From contig NZ_BAFC01000087.1 of NCBI RefSeq assembly GCF_000248055.1, forward strand, positions 1-64,000: 64,000 nt of DNA, given 5' to 3'. This document shows, one piece after another, positions 61,950 to 64,000 of the stretch. This DNA is from Gordonia sputi NBRC 100414 (GTDB taxonomy: Bacteria > Actinomycetota > Actinomycetes > Mycobacteriales > Mycobacteriaceae). The notes beneath the pieces were generated by a model. That model was not told the origin of the DNA and did not search any database. It saw only the letters and a program-made list of their open reading frames with translations. Position 1 is the first letter of the stretch. Every line of letters begins with the position of its first letter. A program made the position numbers and the translations under genes.

Positions 61950-62324
61950 TCAGAGGATCTCGTCGAGCTTGTCGAGTGGGCGAGCGAGGCGAGTTCCCTT
62001 GTCGGTCACCACAAACGGACGTTCGACGAGTATCGGATGCGCCACCATCTCGTCGAGCAGTTTCTCGTCCGACGCGGCGTCGAGGTCGAGTTCCTTGTAG
62101 AGCGCCTCGCGCTTACGTGCGGCCTGGCGAACCGTGACGCCGGCATCGGCGAAGAGCTTCTCGAGTTGCTCGCGGGTGTACGGCTCGTCGACGTACTTCA
62201 CGATCGTCGGCTCGACACCCTCGTCGCGGAGGCGCTGTAGGGCTTTGCGGGAGGTCGAGCACTTCGGGTTGTGGTAGATCGTCGCGGTCTCGGTGTTGCC
62301 AGTCGCCTCGCGCCCAGTGTTCAT
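61950..62324 (-). CDS. ArsC/Spx-family arsenate reductase-like protein
   Basis: 124 aa thioredoxin-fold protein. IYHNPKCSTSRKAL has the catalytic C22 in the CxxS context of glutaredoxin-dependent ArsC. VKYVDEPYTREQLEKLFADAG and HPILVERPFVVTDKGTRLARP with the conserved Arg fit ArsC rather than Spx. It reduces arsenate to arsenite in homologues; no other ars gene is near, so the physiological role is uncertain. TAAGGT (62337-62332) is 7 nt before ATG 62324. Confidence 0.9.
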   Translation of the reverse strand: MNTGREATGNTETATIYHNPKCSTSRKALQRLRDEGVEPTIVKYVDEPYTREQLEKLFADAGVTVRQAARKREALYKELDLDAASDEKLLDEMVAHPILVERPFVVTDKGTRLARPLDKLDEIL

Positions 62325-62334
62325 GGCGGCAACC

Positions 62335-63534
62335 TTACCCAGGCACTGCGGCCGGATCGTCGGGGCTCACGCGCGTGGGGAGGGTGAGTGCGACGGCAAG
62401 CGCGACCGTCGCGCACACGGCTCCCACGATGACGGGTGCGAGCGCGCCGCCGCGCTCGATCGCGAGGGCACCGAGCAGAGCTCCGACACCGATCGAGAAA
62501 TTGAACGTCGTGGAGTACAGCGTCGTCGCCGATTCCCGGTAGGCGGGCGCGACGCGGAACACCGTCGTCTGCAGGCCGATCGGGGCGGCGGCGTATCCGG
62601 CGGCCCAGACGAGGAGTCCGACGAGAGCCGCGGGAAGCCACAGACTCGCGACGGGCGTGAGTATCAGTGCACCCGCGAGGACTGCGATGATCGCCGCCAG
62701 CGACCACCGCACCGACTGCGTCCGGGTCAGGAACGCCCCGGCCGTGAAGTTGCCCGCGACCCCTGCCACGCCCATCACCAGCAGGACGACGCCGACCAGG
62801 TCGGCGTCGATTCCAATGATCTCCACGATGAACGGTGTGACGTAGGTGTAGGCGGCGTAGGCGCCGGTGATCAGCAGCGCGGTCACGATGAGGGTCGTTC
62901 GGAGATTGCGCATCCGCAGCAAGCGGGGGAGTCCGCGAAGCCCGATCGTCTCGCTGTCGCCGGGCACCGATCTCAGCAGTACGGCCAGGGCGGTCAGGGT
63001 CACCGCGCTCAATCCGGCGAGTGTCCAGTACGCGGCCCGCCAGCCGAACGCCTGCCCGATCACAGTGCCGACGGGCATGCCGAGCACCGACGCCAGCGAC
63101 ACCCCTGAGAACGCGATCGTGGTTGCGCGGACGGCAGCGTTCGGCGGCACCAGACGCACCGCGGTTGCGGCGACGATCGCCCACATCAACCCGAGGGCGA
63201 CGCCGATCGCCATGCGGACCGCCACCAGCATCGTGTAATTCACGGCGAGTGCGGTGAGCGTGTTCCCGACGACGAAGGCGGCCATCACCGCGAGCAGGAT
63301 CGGGCGACGGTCGAGGCGTCGTGTCGCCGTGGAGAGGGTGGGTGCACTGATCGCGGCCACGAACGCGAAGAACGTGACCGTGAGGCCGATGGTGCCCTCG
63401 GAGACGTCGAGGTCGGTGGCCATCGGACGGAGTAATCCAATGGGCATGATCTCGGTGGTGGTGATGGTGAACACACCGAGCCCAAGCGACACCACCGCCG
63501 CCCAATCGCGTCGGGCGGCGGTGGTCGTCAACAT
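62335..63534 (-). CDS. MFS transporter (DHA1 type)
   Basis: 399 aa with about 12 hydrophobic segments. LGVFTITTTEIMPIGLLRPMATDLDVSEGTIGLTVTFFAFVAAISAP is the conserved start of AraJ/NepI-type DHA1 exporters, followed by the motif-A-like TLSTATRRLDRRPILL and motif C-like GVSLASVLGMPVGTVIG. Probably exports sugars, purine nucleosides or drugs; the substrate is unknown. ATG 63534 lies 25 nt after the prsA end on the same strand, separated only by one dispersed repeat, and arsC follows 10 nt beyond its stop. Confidence 0.88.
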   Translation of the reverse strand: MLTTTAARRDWAAVVSLGLGVFTITTTEIMPIGLLRPMATDLDVSEGTIGLTVTFFAFVAAISAPTLSTATRRLDRRPILLAVMAAFVVGNTLTALAVNYTMLVAVRMAIGVALGLMWAIVAATAVRLVPPNAAVRATTIAFSGVSLASVLGMPVGTVIGQAFGWRAAYWTLAGLSAVTLTALAVLLRSVPGDSETIGLRGLPRLLRMRNLRTTLIVTALLITGAYAAYTYVTPFIVEIIGIDADLVGVVLLVMGVAGVAGNFTAGAFLTRTQSVRWSLAAIIAVLAGALILTPVASLWLPAALVGLLVWAAGYAAAPIGLQTTVFRVAPAYRESATTLYSTTFNFSIGVGALLGALAIERGGALAPVIVGAVCATVALAVALTLPTRVSPDDPAAVPG

Positions 63535-63541
63535 GGTTCGT

Positions 63542-63562
63542 TGATCGAGCTGGTCGAGATCA
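63542..63562. repeat. Single TGATC-type repeat overlapping the prsA stop
   Basis: A full unit with outer arms TGATC and GATCA, core GAGCTGGTCGA. Read on the minus strand its first three bases are the prsA TGA stop codon, so the repeat abuts the end of the coding sequence. Confidence 0.75.
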
Positions 63563-64000
63563 GGCGTTGCCGTCGAAAAGGCTTGTCACCGAACCGTGTT
63601 CGAACACCTCGCGGATGGTCTGTGCCAGCAGCGGGGCGATCGAGATCACGGTCAGCTTGTCGAAGCGCTTCTCCTGCGGGATCGGGAGCGTGTCGGTCAC
63701 GATGACCTCGTCGGCCTCGGAGTTGGCGAGGCGCTCGGCGGCCGGATCGGAGAAGACCGCGTGCGTCGTGGCGATGATGACGTCGCCCGCGCCCGCTTCC
63801 TTCAGCTTCGAGACCGCGCCGACGATGGTGCCGCCGGTGTCGATCATGTCGTCGATGACCACGCAGGTGCGGCCTTCGACCTCACCGACGACGCGGTGCG
63901 CGACGATCTGGTTGGCGACCATCGGGTCACGGGTCTTGTGGATGAACGCGACCGGCGCGCCGCCGAGTGCGTCCGACCACTTCTCGGCCACGCGCACACG
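63560..64000 (-). CDS. prsA: Ribose-phosphate pyrophosphokinase (3' part, cut by window edge)
   Basis: The last 146 or so residues are visible; the start lies beyond position 64000. VVIDDMIDTGGTI is the PRPP-binding loop of phosphoribosyltransferase folds and KTRDPMVANQIVAHRVVGEVEGR precedes it. ATTHAVFSDPAAERLANSEADEVIVTDTLPIP is typical of PrsA. The enzyme makes PRPP from ribose 5-phosphate and ATP. In M. tuberculosis prsA (Rv1017c) lies close upstream of rplY; here they are about 8.4 kb apart. Confidence 0.93.
   Translation of the reverse strand, partial: RVRVAEKWSDALGGAPVAFIHKTRDPMVANQIVAHRVVGEVEGRTCVVIDDMIDTGGTIVGAVSKLKEAGAGDVIIATTHAVFSDPAAERLANSEADEVIVTDTLPIPQEKRFDKLTVISIAPLLAQTIREVFEHGSVTSLFDGNA

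Overview
The window is high-GC, gene-dense actinobacterial chromosome from a mycolic-acid-group organism, most likely Gordonia or a close relative (inference). The basis is gene order. arcA, a Pmt-type protein mannosyltransferase, rsmI, pabB, metS, tatD, rpfB, ksgA, ispE, pth, rplY and prsA occur here in the order known from Mycobacterium tuberculosis Rv1001-Rv1017c. Many genes have a TAnnnT -10 hexamer 6-7 nt before an ATG or GTG, the arrangement of leaderless mRNAs common in mycobacteria and relatives.

Layout. 1-4.5 kb: soxR under its own SoxR box, a patatin-like lipase, an MFS exporter, arginine deiminase and a small GntR regulator. 4.5-20.1 kb: backbone with pmt, rsmI, a pabB/GAF-regulator pair, metS, an HSL-type esterase, a GH65 phosphorylase with its sugar-phosphomutase partner, phzF-like, tatD, rpfB and ksgA. 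20.2-32.4 kb: an accessory block splits the normally adjacent ksgA and ispE. It holds three amidohydrolases, a creatininase-family hydrolase, a PCMH-type FAD oxidoreductase, a PNPOx-like flavoprotein, a VanB-type ferredoxin reductase, an XRE-cupin regulator, an ABC importer with an NMT1/THI5-like binding protein, and a cupin. 32.5-53.8 kb: ispE, secreted lipase, two ABC-F proteins, SGNH hydrolase, cstA-ybdD, a HIBCH-like hydrolase, a lipoprotein, prfC, two FabH-like synthases bracketing a PadR/ABC exporter locus, and an SLC13-type transporter. 53.9-64 kb: pth and rplY, then a second accessory block (epoxide hydrolase, ethanolamine permease plus EutB-EutC, APC permease, IclR, ArsC, MFS), then the 3' end of prsA.

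The most interesting unit is the 20.2-32.4 kb block. It consists of two tightly coupled transcription units diverging from a 369-bp control region rich in palindromes. The SBP motif and the deaminase/cyclic-amide hydrolase content point to uptake and dismantling of an amino-substituted N-heterocycle (pyrimidine, oxidised purine/pterin or flavin-like). The substrate cannot be named from sequence. One amidohydrolase has lost two expected metal/catalytic residues.

Intergenic DNA carries several repeat families. One has two variants whose outer arms differ by compensatory changes and clusters at convergent gene ends. One array of it is arranged in inverted orientation around a perfect 40-bp palindrome. 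A 20-bp GC-rich tandem repeat occurs at two loci, and a 112-bp direct duplication with stacked hairpins follows rsmI. No tRNA, rRNA, insertion sequence, prophage or CRISPR array was recognised.
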